A stretch of DNA of 64,000 bases. Source: Psychrobacillus sp042945595 (GTDB lineage Bacteria > Bacillota > Bacilli > Bacillales_A > Planococcaceae). Both the position numbers and the translations under genes were made by a program. Positions 8,466 through 17,168 of this stretch are shown here, piece after piece. Position 1 is the first letter of the stretch. The number at the start of each line of letters is the position of its first letter. The stretch is taken from NCBI RefSeq assembly GCF_042945595.1, contig NZ_CP168493.1:2914001-2978000 (forward strand), written 5' to 3'. The notes under the pieces were generated by a model. It was not told the DNA's origin, did no database searches, and was given only the letters and a program-made list of their open reading frames with translations.

Positions 8466-9290
8466 TCAGTGTATTATAAAATTTTTTTTTCTACCAACGT
8501 AAAGTAGATGAGATGATACTCCTAGGGTATAAGGGTCTGCTGCTTGCTCTATTATTAAATTGATAATCTTTTCAACCTCATTTTCTCCTTTATCTCTCCA
8601 ATAGTTCCAACTTTCATTATTTAAAATTGCACCCACATTTGAACTTATTAACTCTAAAGTTTCAAATCCTTGTGCTTCCATAAACGGTTTTATTTCTTCA
8701 ATATTAAAATAATACGCGCCTGTAAAACGTCCATCATCCGCATGGTTAAAGCAACCTGTTTGAGAAAATTGAGTGATGGAATCCATGTTATTGTTTGGTT
8801 TCCAATTATCTGGAGATATAAGTGAAGAAAAAATATGCCTAATTCTAGACATGAAGGCTACAAAAACAATTCCATCTTTTTTAGTCACTCTATATAATTC
8901 TTCCACAGCTTTAATACGATCATCTGCTTCTTGTAAATGATACATAGGACCAAGCATTAGCGACGCGTCGAACTGATTATCTTCCAGTTCGTTAAGCTCT
9001 CTAGCATCGGCAACATAAAATCCATTAAACTGTTCTGTTAAATCAAGCTCTTTTGCTTTATTTTCTGCAATTTCTACAAGTTTTGGTGTTAGATCAGTCA
9101 ATGTTACCTTATAACCTTCTTTAGCCAGTTCCATCGAGTATTTTCCTGGACCTGCACCATTATCCAGCACATTGCCCATTTTAGGCATATGCTTTTTTAT
9201 GTAATGCCAATTCACAAGGAATTCAATTGGTTCCCTGTCTAGTCGTCCCCATTCATCGAACTGTTGATAGTAATTAATAATGTTACTCAT
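8466..9290 (-). CDS. class I SAM-dependent methyltransferase
   Basis: About 274 residues from the ATG at 9290 (MSNIINYYQQFDEWGRL). Motif I is NVLDNGAGPGKYSMELA, followed by acidic motif II (VTLTDLTPKL) and the motif IV region (DASLMLGPMYHLQE). It transfers methyl groups from S-adenosylmethionine; the acceptor is unknown. The MYHL segment resembles small-molecule methyltransferases of the UbiE/Methyltransf_11 type. The start is supported by GGGTG 5 nt upstream. Its stop lies 17 nt from the YciI gene, so they may be cotranscribed. Confidence 0.85.
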   Translation of the reverse strand: MSNIINYYQQFDEWGRLDREPIEFLVNWHYIKKHMPKMGNVLDNGAGPGKYSMELAKEGYKVTLTDLTPKLVEIAENKAKELDLTEQFNGFYVADARELNELEDNQFDASLMLGPMYHLQEADDRIKAVEELYRVTKKDGIVFVAFMSRIRHIFSSLISPDNWKPNNNMDSITQFSQTGCFNHADDGRFTGAYYFNIEEIKPFMEAQGFETLELISSNVGAILNNESWNYWRDKGENEVEKIINLIIEQAADPYTLGVSSHLLYVGRKKNFIIH

Positions 9291-9361
9291 ACATTCACCC
9301 ACAATCATTTTAGTTACCCATTACTACTACAATAGGAGTTTCTTTATTAACTAATTCCAAA

Positions 9362-9679
9362 CTAAAATGGATTTCTTCCTAAATAGAATGGAATAAAAAC
9401 TACGTAAACTGAGACTAAAAAAAGGATCCAAAAAACAGTAGATTTTGTCCGTACTCTATAAAATTCATTCTTTTTTTGGAAAAATAACCTCCGTATCATT
9501 GTGTCGAAAAAATACAACAGGTATGAAACACCAAACCAATTGACCCAGACATTCCCCAAAGAAGGAATACCAGAATTTTGATAGATTACAATTAAACCAT
9601 TTACAGTTAAAGCCAAACCAAGAATCAAATAAATCAAGATTTCGGAAGCAATAAAAAAAGACATCTTCAAAGTAGCCAT
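9362..9679 (-). CDS. small membrane protein of unknown function
   Basis: 105 residues with three hydrophobic segments (about 10-32, 45-62 and 82-100) and a basic loop (RRLFFQKKNEFYRVR) between the second and third. GGGG precedes the ATG. I do not recognise the family. It sits in a minus-strand run of small accessory genes with no obvious shared pathway. Confidence 0.7.
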   Translation of the reverse strand: MATLKMSFFIASEILIYLILGLALTVNGLIVIYQNSGIPSLGNVWVNWFGVSYLLYFFDTMIRRLFFQKKNEFYRVRTKSTVFWILFLVSVYVVFIPFYLGRNPF

Positions 9680-9748
9680 TATATTTACCCCTATTTTATT
9701 TTGGTTCCATCCAAATCAACGGTCAGTTTTATCTAAGATAAAAGGCTT

Positions 9749-10246
9749 TTACATTACATGAAAATTCAAAGCATCATTTAGCATTTCTTGATATAGTTCA
9801 TTCCAATCTTGATAATAATCTCCAACTTCATCGGGATCTATAAAAACCCTTTGCGCTGACTCATGAGCTGCGTCAAATGCGTATATTTGCTTAATTTCCA
9901 TTCGATAGAAAATCTGATATCCTACTTTTGGATATGGACTTTTTTCATCCCATTTTGGATTATCATGATGGTCAACAATCAGATAACCGAGCATATGACA
10001 TTCTCCGCTGACATAACCTTCTTCCATTGCTTCTCGTTTGAAGCATTCCTCAGAAGTTTCATCTAACTCGAGATGACCTCCAGGAAAATCCCATCCTCTA
10101 TGATTTAAGTCAACTAATAATAGTTTGTTATTGTGAAAACAAAAGCCATGGACACTAGTAATTAAATTCTGATTAGGAAGTTGATTATCACATTTCCAAG
10201 TTAATTTAACTTTTGAGTCACCCCAATTAACATAGGTTGTTGTCAT
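9749..10246 (-). CDS. Nudix hydrolase
   Basis: 165 residues. The Nudix box lies at about 57-79 (GHLELDETSEECFKREAMEE). It matches G-x5-E-x7-RE-x2-EE, but the residue after EE is followed by YV rather than the usual xG, so the end of the box is divergent. Such enzymes hydrolyse nucleoside diphosphate-linked substrates using metal held by the REx2EE glutamates; the substrate is unknown. The start overlaps the stop of the upstream membrane protein by ATGA, indicating translational coupling. Confidence 0.85.
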   Translation of the reverse strand: MTTTYVNWGDSKVKLTWKCDNQLPNQNLITSVHGFCFHNNKLLLVDLNHRGWDFPGGHLELDETSEECFKREAMEEGYVSGECHMLGYLIVDHHDNPKWDEKSPYPKVGYQIFYRMEIKQIYAFDAAHESAQRVFIDPDEVGDYYQDWNELYQEMLNDALNFHVM

Positions 10247-10473
10247 ACTCTTTTTCCTCCCTTAGAAATTATTTTTTCTCCATAAGAACTATTTTTCGAT
10301 TTTCTTTCAAACAAATAAAAGATTAGTAATCCACCGCCCAAAAACAAGGGAAAACCTATTAAAAAGTACGTGATATTATTTTTTTGAATGTCAAAGAAAT
10401 TCGATAGATAGAGAAAAAGAACGCCCCATAGAAAAAAAGTTATGAGCTTTAGCCAATTTCCCTTTTTTTTCAT
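10243..10473 (-). CDS. small two-helix membrane protein
   Basis: About 76 residues from the ATG at 10473 (MKKKGNWLKLITFFLWG), which has GGAGG 9 nt upstream. Two hydrophobic helices (about 6-26 and 36-57) are followed by a basic tail. Its last codon overlaps the Nudix start (ATGA), so the two genes are coupled. No family recognised. Confidence 0.7.
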   Translation of the reverse strand: MKKKGNWLKLITFFLWGVLFLYLSNFFDIQKNNITYFLIGFPLFLGGGLLIFYLFERKSKNSSYGEKIISKGGKRV

Positions 10474-10661
10474 ATCACCAATCCTCCAGTGTTTTCCCAA
10501 ATCCATCCCCCCCCTAAAACTTTTGATCTCATAATACGAACTAGAAGTAAGGAGCTACTAACATGTTTTAGGAAAATGATTAAGTACGAATTTTAATAAA
10601 TCTGTCTCAATTCCCAACCCTCTATCATTTTGATCAACCACAACAATCTTTGTAATTATTA

Positions 10662-11072
10662 TTAGATATGTTCTTCTAACTCCCGAACTATCTCCCATTT
10701 CTTATCTTTGTACTGCCAATTTTCTATTGTGAAAAATCTTGCTAGTTCCCTACTTTCTTTTTCAATAATTAGTTCATAAAATACGACAAAACTTTCATGG
10801 TTCCTCATTCGAATAATTCTATTTTCAAATCGCTTTTTAGCTCCTAAAAGCGAATTAACAGATTGATGCATTCCATCAATTGCTTCTTCACGATTAAAAG
10901 TAGAAGGCTTGTCATCCTTTCTGTTAAAAAACGTGACGAAATAATTATCTGACATAATTTCTACCTTAGAAGTATCTCCTGTGAGCATGGCAAGATCCCA
11001 TTCTTTCAAAAAATCATCATGTATTTTAGTAAAATATTCAACTGTATGAAGTAAATTGCCTTTGCTTTTCAT
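10662..11072 (-). CDS. NTF2/SnoaL-like hypothetical protein
   Basis: About 136 residues from the ATG at 11072 (MKSKGNLLHTVEYF), chosen because GAGGGGG lies 6 nt upstream; a longer frame to 11138 would overlap the acetyltransferase gene. Helical N terminus, then strands (NYFVTFFNRKD, RFENRIIRMRNHESFVVFYELII, ENWQYKDKKWEIVRE). This pattern and length suggest the cone-shaped NTF2/SnoaL fold used by small ketosteroid-isomerase-like or stress proteins. The fold is inference and the activity unknown. Confidence 0.65.
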   Translation of the reverse strand: MKSKGNLLHTVEYFTKIHDDFLKEWDLAMLTGDTSKVEIMSDNYFVTFFNRKDDKPSTFNREEAIDGMHQSVNSLLGAKKRFENRIIRMRNHESFVVFYELIIEKESRELARFFTIENWQYKDKKWEIVRELEEHI

Positions 11073-11125
11073 CATAATCCCCCTCATTAAATCCTGTTCC
11101 AATTCATGATAGATTCTTAGAATTA

Positions 11126-11668
11126 TTATTTTTTCCATTCCTGCTCTAATATGCTATACACAAGAGAATCTCTCCAACCATCTTTTATTAATAAATCTTC
11201 ACGCTTTCTACCCTCTAGAATCATGCCAACTTTTTCTAACACCTTGGATGAAGCAATATTTCGAGGGTCACAGGTAGCATAAATACGATGCAGTTGGAAT
11301 TTTTTAAAGCCAAATCCTATCAGGATTTTGGCAACTATTGTCGCTACACCCTTACCCCAGAAATCAGGATTGATAATATATCCAATCTCTCCAGTTTTAT
11401 TTCGATAGTCTCGAATATTAAACTCACCTGCGCCAATCATTCTTTCATTTTCCTTTTCAATTATCGCAAAAACAAATCGTGTTCTTTCTTCCCTTTTAGC
11501 ATCTCTCAGAACTTGCTTTACAAAATCCTTTGATTCCGTCTCGGTATTCGGACCCCATGGTTGATACTGACAAACCGTTTCTTTTGAAGCATATTTATGA
11601 ACATCGAGCCAATCTTTCTCTTCCATTTCACGTAAAAATACACTTTCACTTATAAAAACGTCTCTCAT
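11126..11668 (-). CDS. GNAT N-acetyltransferase (RimJ/RimL type)
   Basis: 180 residues. The acetyl-CoA binding segment lies in GYIINPDFWGKGVATIVAKILI (Q/RxxGxG-like region) and is followed by HRIYATCDPRNIASSKVLEKVGM, the hallmark of the RimJ/RimL branch. It acetylates an amine on a small molecule or protein; the target is unknown. AGGGG precedes the ATG. It lies in a run of minus-strand accessory genes, 29 nt downstream of the membrane-anchored HTH gene. Confidence 0.85.
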   Translation of the reverse strand: MRDVFISESVFLREMEEKDWLDVHKYASKETVCQYQPWGPNTETESKDFVKQVLRDAKREERTRFVFAIIEKENERMIGAGEFNIRDYRNKTGEIGYIINPDFWGKGVATIVAKILIGFGFKKFQLHRIYATCDPRNIASSKVLEKVGMILEGRKREDLLIKDGWRDSLVYSILEQEWKK

Positions 11669-11697
11669 AACTGTATCCCCTACACCATATTATTTCC

Positions 11698-12060
11698 TTA
11701 AAAATCAATATTTCCCCAAGTCGTTATATTATAATTTATCCACTCGTCCACTTGTTTTTTAGTAAAATACTTTTCTCCATTCAATTGAATGTAAGGAATA
11801 AATCTATACGTATCAAAGCTCGAATAACCTGCTCTTTCAAAGTTTTGATTTTTTATTAATTTATTAAATTTTTCTACATCCATACTTAAATATGCAGCAA
11901 CTTCCTTTGCGGTAAGTAATCCATTTTCCAATTTCTTCACATTATATATTGGGTCTTTAGGTTCTAATGATAGGTTATTGCTTTTACCAAGTTGAAAAGC
12001 TAAGAAAAAAATAGCTATGCTCAATAATACAATTGAGACAGATAAAAAATGCTTGCTCAT
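11698..12060 (-). CDS. membrane-anchored excisionase/MerR-like HTH protein
   Basis: 120 residues. An N-terminal membrane helix (about 5-24, FLSVSIVLLSIAIFFLAF) is followed by a segment LLTAKEVAAYLSMDVEKFNKLI that has the helix-turn-helix of excisionase/MerR DNA-binding domains, then YFTKKQVDEWI. A DNA-binding-like domain tethered to the membrane, or exported beyond it, is unusual. The fold may instead serve protein contacts. AAGGAG lies before the ATG. Function unknown. Confidence 0.7.
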   Translation of the reverse strand: MSKHFLSVSIVLLSIAIFFLAFQLGKSNNLSLEPKDPIYNVKKLENGLLTAKEVAAYLSMDVEKFNKLIKNQNFERAGYSSFDTYRFIPYIQLNGEKYFTKKQVDEWINYNITTWGNIDF

Positions 12061-12249
12061 AATTTCACTCCTTTATCTAATTGTATTCTCCAAAACTGGT
12101 ATTATCTCCTTTAATTTACTTCTAATAAAAAAGAGCACCTAATCGGCACTCATCTCATTTCAATATAATAGATTATTTGCGTACACCTATACATCTACAG
12201 CAATATTTTTTGCATATTATAGTTGTAATAAATATAGGAGGTTATTCAA

Positions 12250-12960
12250 GTGTCTAATAATTATTTAGATTTATTAGCTTATTTCGGAATTGGCGGTGCA
12301 CATCCCGGAGGCTACTCTTTAACTCAATCTTTATTGGAAAATGTAAACATTCAACCTACAAAATCTGTTCTAGATATAGGTTGTGGAACGGGACAGACGG
12401 CAGCTTTCTTAGCCGAACAATTTAATTGTCATGTTACTGCCGTTGATAATCACCCAATAATGGTAGAAAAAGCTTTAGAACGATTTAGAGAGAATGGCTT
12501 CTCTGTCAATGTGCTGGAAGGGGACTCGCAAAATTTATATTTTGCAGATAGTTCGTTTGATTTCATTATCGCGGAGTCAGTTATCGTTTTTACTGATATA
12601 TCCAAGACGTTACATGAACTTTCCAGAGTGCTAAAAAGTAGAGGAAGTATGATAATTATTGAAATGACTGCTGAACAAAATCTGTCAGAAGAATTACGAG
12701 GAAAAGTTTGTAACCTATACGGCATAAATGACATTTTAAATGAAGAAGAATGGATATCGAAATTACAACAAGCAGGATTTACTCAAATCGAAATTATAAA
12801 TACTCCATCTGGACTTATTCCAAGTGAAATTAATGATATTAACCAATCGAAAAACATAAATATGGGATTCTTTGAATTATGGGAGGAACATAACCAATTT
12901 ACCGTTCAAAACAGTCACTTGATAGGTTATCGTGTATTTAAATGTTGCCTCGCTAGATAG
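12250..12960 (+). CDS. class I SAM-dependent methyltransferase
   Basis: 236 residues starting at GTG 12250, with AGGAGG 9 nt upstream. Motif I is SVLDIGCGTGQTAAFLA, motif II VTAVDNHPIMVEKA, and the motif III/IV region is DSSFDFIIAESVIVFTD; these are typical of the UbiE/Methyltransf_11 family. The acceptor is unknown. It runs convergent with a DUF2268 protease gene and the two 3' ends overlap by 8 nt, so transcripts must be antisense at their ends. Confidence 0.85.
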   Translation: MSNNYLDLLAYFGIGGAHPGGYSLTQSLLENVNIQPTKSVLDIGCGTGQTAAFLAEQFNCHVTAVDNHPIMVEKALERFRENGFSVNVLEGDSQNLYFADSSFDFIIAESVIVFTDISKTLHELSRVLKSRGSMIIIEMTAEQNLSEELRGKVCNLYGINDILNEEEWISKLQQAGFTQIEIINTPSGLIPSEINDINQSKNINMGFFELWEEHNQFTVQNSHLIGYRVFKCCLAR

Positions 12961-13792
12961 GAAAGTTGGAGCCTGCTATGATTTCATCTGCAGATTTTGT
13001 ATATAATTCACCTTTATGAAAAGGACCTTGGTTTTCTTGAAAGCTATTTACAATCTGATAACCTAAATGATAACCAATCCATTGAGGAAGACGACTTCTA
13101 TCTTTACCAAATAAAAAACGATGATGATTTTTTATTCCCATAACATTTAGAGAAGGTATAAAATGTTTGTTCCAAAAATAAAGAGCTTCTTCCAACGAAT
13201 AATGTTTTGTCCAGGTAGCTAACATTTTTTCACCATGTAATTCCTTCACAGCATACTCTCCAAGTCCTTCAATAATAAGTGAATCCTTCAGTGAAATCTT
13301 ATCTGGCATCAAATCTAAAAATTTCAATCGACAAACATGATTATATTCATGGGCTAATAATGCCTTTATCTCCTCTATAGTAATCTCAGTAGATAAAAAT
13401 AAAAATAGAGCATTTCTATATGCGATTCCATTTTTTCTAGGTATTTGTTTGCTTGATTTTAGATTAGCTTTTTTTATCGGAAAAATATAGATGGAAACCT
13501 TTGGACCTTTCCATAATTTTCTTAAGTATTTGTATTCTTTTTCCACAATTATCCATATATTTTGTTCTTCCATCTCTTTTACGATGTTCTTTATATGAAT
13601 CCATTCATCTGGTTCAAATAATCCTTGAGTTAGAAGTTCGTATTGCAAAACTTCTGGATTTATTTTAGGAAATAACTCCATGAGTGGCTCACATATTGTC
13701 TCACATTGCATATAAGCTAAACTTCTCCCAGACTTTTCTTCACATAATTCAACAAATTTATTTAGTAAATTCTGCGTTTGAATTACTGACAT
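12953..13792 (-). CDS. DUF2268-type putative zinc protease
   Basis: About 279 residues from the ATG at 13792 (MSVIQTQNLLN). The segment IKALLAHEYNHVCRL contains a HEYNH motif (HExxH zincin signature) near residue 165. A downstream glutamate in SLIIEGLGEYAV is a plausible third metal ligand. This arrangement matches DUF2268 proteins such as B. subtilis YjaZ. It has no signal peptide, so it should be cytoplasmic; the substrate is unknown. Overlaps the convergent methyltransferase gene by 8 nt. Confidence 0.8.
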   Translation of the reverse strand: MSVIQTQNLLNKFVELCEEKSGRSLAYMQCETICEPLMELFPKINPEVLQYELLTQGLFEPDEWIHIKNIVKEMEEQNIWIIVEKEYKYLRKLWKGPKVSIYIFPIKKANLKSSKQIPRKNGIAYRNALFLFLSTEITIEEIKALLAHEYNHVCRLKFLDLMPDKISLKDSLIIEGLGEYAVKELHGEKMLATWTKHYSLEEALYFWNKHFIPSLNVMGIKNHHRFLFGKDRSRLPQWIGYHLGYQIVNSFQENQGPFHKGELYTKSADEIIAGSNFPI

Positions 13793-13970
13793 ACATCTCA
13801 TCCTTTTTATTTTTTTCTTCTTTCTTTTTGATTCTTCATTGCCTTTTGAAACTTGAAATTACATTCATCCTCAATCATTAGACTAGACGATTGTCTATTA
13901 CGCAAGATTATTAACGGCATATGTTAATAGAACATACTTGTATGTAAAAAATCTTGAAAGGAGGATAAAA

Positions 13971-14216
13971 ATGAATCAATCTTATTGCTATAATCAATGT
14001 CGTAAATATCATGGGCAAAGAGTAAGAATTACTTGTCGAGATGGTAGAGTTCATGAAGGAGAAATTACTAGAGTTAATAGACAAATGGTTTGGATTCGAC
14101 CTACTGGAAGTCTTGGTGGCTATGGTATGGGATTCTTTTGGGGAGATGGATTTGGAGTCGGCATCGCTCTTGGTGCAATTACTGGAATCGTCCTGGCTAC
14201 GGCATTTTTTTGGTAA
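13971..14216 (+). CDS. small Sm-like-fold hypothetical protein with glycine-rich tail
   Basis: 81 residues from the ATG at 13971, with GGAGG 6 nt upstream. The N-terminal half (RVRITCRDGRVHEGEITRV) reads like the first strands of an Sm/Hfq-like barrel. The second half is glycine-rich and hydrophobic (GYGMGFFWGDGFGVGIALG...) and could insert in a membrane. Three early Cys/Tyr residues (SYCYNQCRKY) recall spore-associated small proteins. The family is not identified. Confidence 0.7.
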   Translation: MNQSYCYNQCRKYHGQRVRITCRDGRVHEGEITRVNRQMVWIRPTGSLGGYGMGFFWGDGFGVGIALGAITGIVLATAFFW

Positions 14217-14275
14217 AACATATTCTATTCTATTCAGACCAATAACAGAATTCCACAAGCACTATTTAACAATAT

Positions 14276-14317
14276 AAAAAGGGAATAAGTCATCAAAGAA
14301 GACTCAATTCCCTTTTT
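14276..14317. terminator. Bidirectional terminator
   Basis: AAAAAGGGAAT ... ATTCCCTTTTT with an inner AAGTC/GACT pairing. A and T runs on both sides let it serve either strand. It lies 60 nt after the plus-strand gene stop. Confidence 0.85.
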
Positions 14318-14367
14318 AGTGTTTTCATACTTGCTAAATCTTCAAGCATACTATTCTTATTATTTTT

Positions 14368-14562
14368 TTGAGATACTAACGGGGTTTTCAAGAATACTCT
14401 TGGGATTTTATGAGATACGTCAGGGTTTTTCTGAGATACTTAGCATTTTCTGAGATACCCTTGAGATTTTATGAGATACGCCCGCGTTTTTCTGAGATAC
14501 CCAGCGTTTTCTGAGATACCCTTGAGATTTTATGAGATACGCCCGCGTTTTTCTGAGATTAT
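14368..14562. repeat. 21-bp phased repeat array A (GAGATAC core)
   Basis: Ten occurrences of a GAGATAC core begin at 14370, 14392 (degenerate), 14412, 14433, 14452, 14473, 14494, 14513, 14534 and 14555, a mean step near 20.6 bp. The last two thirds also show a 61-bp higher-order period. Cores are usually preceded by TTTTCT or TTTTAT. The array fills the gap between convergent genes. Confidence 0.85.
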
Positions 14563-14575
14563 CAACAAAGAACGC

Positions 14576-14597
14576 ACACCACTTCTTAAAAGTGGTG
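14576..14597. terminator. Hairpin near the mccB 3' end
   Basis: ACACCACTT / AAGTGGTGT perfect 9-bp stem, 13 nt beyond the mccB stop. The T tract is weak, so terminator activity is uncertain. Confidence 0.55.
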
Positions 14598-14609
14598 TAC
14601 CTTATTTCT

Positions 14610-15743
14610 CTATGCTAATCCCTGCGCTAGATCTTCCAATAAATCTTCTACATCTTCAATTCCAACCGAAATTCGTACAAGCCCATCAGTTATACCTAAC
14701 TCCAAACGACGCTCACGTGGGATCGATGCATGAGTCATTCTAGCGGGAACCGAGATTAGGCTTTCTACTGCTCCTAAGCTTTCTGCTAGTGTGAAATAAC
14801 GAAGCTTCGATAAAAGTTCATCTGCTTTTGCTTCACTTCCAACATCAAATGAAATCATTCCTCCGAAGCCAGTCGTTTGCTTTTTCATCAGTTCATGTCC
14901 TGGGTGATTAGCAAGACCTGGATAATATACTTTCCCGACAGCTTCATGGTTATCTAAAAATTCCGCAATACGTTGGGCATTCAAGTTATGCTCTTCCATA
15001 CGTAGACCAAGTGTTTTAATGCCGCGCATTAGTAACCAAGAATCTTGAGGCCCGAGCACTGCACCAACTGAATTTTGCACGAAATGTACATCCGTCGCAA
15101 GTTGTTCTGAGTTCACAACCACTAGCCCAGCTACTACATCACTATGCCCACCTAAATATTTCGTTGCGCTATGCACAACAATATCAGCACCGAGTGCAAT
15201 TGGCTGTTGGAAATAAGGGGTTATGAACGTATTGTCCACAATTGTAAGTAATCCTTTTTCTTTGGCAAGATTCGCGATTGCTTGTATATCTGTTATTTTT
15301 AATAAAGGATTCGTAGGTGTTTCTAGAAAAATAGCTTTCGTATTTTCTAAAATAGCAGCTTCCACATTGGATAAATCGCTCGTATCTACAAATGTCGCTT
15401 CAATACCGAAACGGTTTAATACTTTTGTCATGACGCGGTATGTCCCACCGTATACATCATCCGTTAAAATAACGTGATCGCCTTTGCTAAAAAGCATCAT
15501 TACAGAACTTGTTGCAGCCATACCGGATGCAAAAGCAAATCCAGCCACTCCACCTTCTAACTCACTAATTAATACTTCTAGCGCATTACGAGTAGGATTG
15601 CCAGTACGTGAATACTCATAGCCCTTAAATTTTCCGACTGCTTCTTGTTTATACGTACTTACTTGATAAATGGGTGTCGATACAGCACCTGTTGCCTCGT
15701 CTCCTACAATTCCTGCATGAATAAGCTTCGTTTTTGCTCGCAT
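14610..15743 (-). CDS. mccB: cystathionine/homocysteine gamma-lyase
   Basis: 377 residues, the usual length for Cys/Met-metabolism PLP enzymes. The PLP lysine lies in HSATKYLGGHSDVVAG, with YEYSRTGNPTRNALE and FLETPTNPLLKITDI also conserved. In the reverse transsulfuration pathway it cleaves cystathionine to cysteine, 2-oxobutyrate and ammonia. It follows mccA after 3 nt in an operon yrrT-luxS-mccA-mccB, which together converts S-ribosylhomocysteine through homocysteine to cysteine. Assignment as gamma-lyase rather than synthase rests on this context. GGAG precedes the ATG. Confidence 0.92.
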   Translation of the reverse strand: MRAKTKLIHAGIVGDEATGAVSTPIYQVSTYKQEAVGKFKGYEYSRTGNPTRNALEVLISELEGGVAGFAFASGMAATSSVMMLFSKGDHVILTDDVYGGTYRVMTKVLNRFGIEATFVDTSDLSNVEAAILENTKAIFLETPTNPLLKITDIQAIANLAKEKGLLTIVDNTFITPYFQQPIALGADIVVHSATKYLGGHSDVVAGLVVVNSEQLATDVHFVQNSVGAVLGPQDSWLLMRGIKTLGLRMEEHNLNAQRIAEFLDNHEAVGKVYYPGLANHPGHELMKKQTTGFGGMISFDVGSEAKADELLSKLRYFTLAESLGAVESLISVPARMTHASIPRERRLELGITDGLVRISVGIEDVEDLLEDLAQGLA

Positions 15744-15746
15744 TTA

Positions 15747-16679
15747 TTATTTCTCCTCCTTGAATAATTCATATACGTTTTGACTTAAATAACGTTCACT
15801 TGAGTCTGGAAATATTGTTACAATATGACTTCCTTCATTTGCAATTTCCGCTTCTTTCATTGCCGCATAAAACGCTGCTCCAGAAGAACTTCCTACTAAC
15901 AAACCTTCTTCTCTAGCTAATGCTTGTAGATGTGCAAATGCCTCTTCATCACTCACTGTATGAATAGCATCAAAATATGAACGGTCCATGAAGTCCGGTA
16001 AAAATTCCATTCCAATTCCTTCTGTCACGTGCGAGCCTACAACTCCTCCATTTAAAATGGATCCGACCGGCTCTACTATTACGGTTTTAACATCCACTTT
16101 TTGCTCTTTTAAGAAAGTAGCTGTCCCCATAAATGTCCCACCTGATCCAGCACCAGCAACAAACACATCAATTTGTCCTTCTAAATCTCGCCATAATTCA
16201 GGCCCAAGCGTTTTTGTATACGTGGCAGGATTTGCGGGGTTCGAAAATTGAGATGGCGAAAAAGCATTTGGAATTTCATTCACTAATTCACGTGCTTTCT
16301 CAATTGCACCTTTCATTCCAAGTGCAGTATCTGTATTAACAATTTTTGCACCTAACGCACGCATCAATGTTTGTTTCTCTACACTAAACTTCTCAGGAAC
16401 TACAAACATTACTTTATATCCTTTTCCGATTGCAGCAAGCGCAATTCCTATTCCCGTATTCCCTGCAGTTGGCTCAATAATCGTGCCACCAGGTAAAAGT
16501 TTCCCAGATTTCTCTGCGTCCTCAATTAAAGACAATCCGAGACGATCCTTCACACTACCACCAGGATTTAAATATTCGAGCTTGGCAAATATCCGGCAAT
16601 TATTAGGAATGGGAATATGCGTGATTTCCACAACAGGTGTGTTTCCGATCAATTCTTGTACACTACGAAAGATATTCAT
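15747..16679 (-). CDS. mccA: O-acetylserine-dependent cystathionine beta-synthase
   Basis: 310 residues, a fold-type II PLP enzyme of the CysK/CBS family. The PLP lysine lies in NPGGSVKDRLGL, the phosphate loop in GAGSGGTFMGT, and the substrate loop in EPTAGNTGIG. Its position directly before mccB and after luxS identifies it as MccA (YrhA) rather than a plain cysteine synthase. It condenses homocysteine with O-acetylserine to cystathionine. The start is 6 nt after the luxS stop, so translation is probably coupled. Confidence 0.9.
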   Translation of the reverse strand: MNIFRSVQELIGNTPVVEITHIPIPNNCRIFAKLEYLNPGGSVKDRLGLSLIEDAEKSGKLLPGGTIIEPTAGNTGIGIALAAIGKGYKVMFVVPEKFSVEKQTLMRALGAKIVNTDTALGMKGAIEKARELVNEIPNAFSPSQFSNPANPATYTKTLGPELWRDLEGQIDVFVAGAGSGGTFMGTATFLKEQKVDVKTVIVEPVGSILNGGVVGSHVTEGIGMEFLPDFMDRSYFDAIHTVSDEEAFAHLQALAREEGLLVGSSSGAAFYAAMKEAEIANEGSHIVTIFPDSSERYLSQNVYELFKEEK

Positions 16680-16685
16680 TTACGT

Positions 16686-17156
16686 TTACGCTTCCTCTTT
16701 ATAAATTTGTCGCCATTCATCTTTTTTCGCAAGCATGTCAGCAGCAATTTCCTTTGCACCTTCTAAGCTATGGCTAGCAGCCCATCCACACTGCACTTCA
16801 TTACACGCTGGAACTTCTGTCGCTTTCAACACATCTTGTAATGTCTTTTCAATAATTTCTAAAATTTCATCATAGTTTGTATGATTAATAACAGATAAAT
16901 AAAAACCAGTTTGGCATCCCATTGGGCTAATATCTACTACTTGCCCGGTATAATTACGAATATTTTCAGCCATTAAATGCTCCAATGAATGTAAGCCAGG
17001 CATTTCCATATGTTCTATGTTTGGTTGTTTAAAACGGATATCATATTTATAAATTTCATCGCCATGAATGCCTTCTTTTGTTCCCGCTAATCGGATAAAT
17101 GGTGCCGCAACTTTCGTATGATCTAAGTTAAAACTTTCTACATTCATTTTTTTCAT
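16686..17156 (-). CDS. luxS: S-ribosylhomocysteine lyase
   Basis: About 156 residues from the ATG at 17156 (MKKMNVESFNLDHTKV), with GGAG 8 nt upstream. The metal site HxxEH lies in GLHSLEHLMAE (His 56 and 60) and the catalytic cysteine in NEVQCGWAASHS (about 123). The enzyme splits S-ribosylhomocysteine into homocysteine and the AI-2 precursor DPD. Here it sits between yrrT and mccA, the place occupied by mtnN in B. subtilis, so its homocysteine feeds straight into MccA/MccB. No separate nucleosidase gene is seen. Confidence 0.95.
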   Translation of the reverse strand: MKKMNVESFNLDHTKVAAPFIRLAGTKEGIHGDEIYKYDIRFKQPNIEHMEMPGLHSLEHLMAENIRNYTGQVVDISPMGCQTGFYLSVINHTNYDEILEIIEKTLQDVLKATEVPACNEVQCGWAASHSLEGAKEIAADMLAKKDEWRQIYKEEA

Positions 17157-17168
17157 TTTCATCGCTCC

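Noticed and set aside
12128..12152. Terminator-like A-run and hairpin
   Set aside because: The stem is poor and no minus-strand gene ends there.
14041..14277. Alternative frame inside the Sm-like small gene
   Set aside because: It overlaps the well-supported gene at 13971 and has a weaker start.
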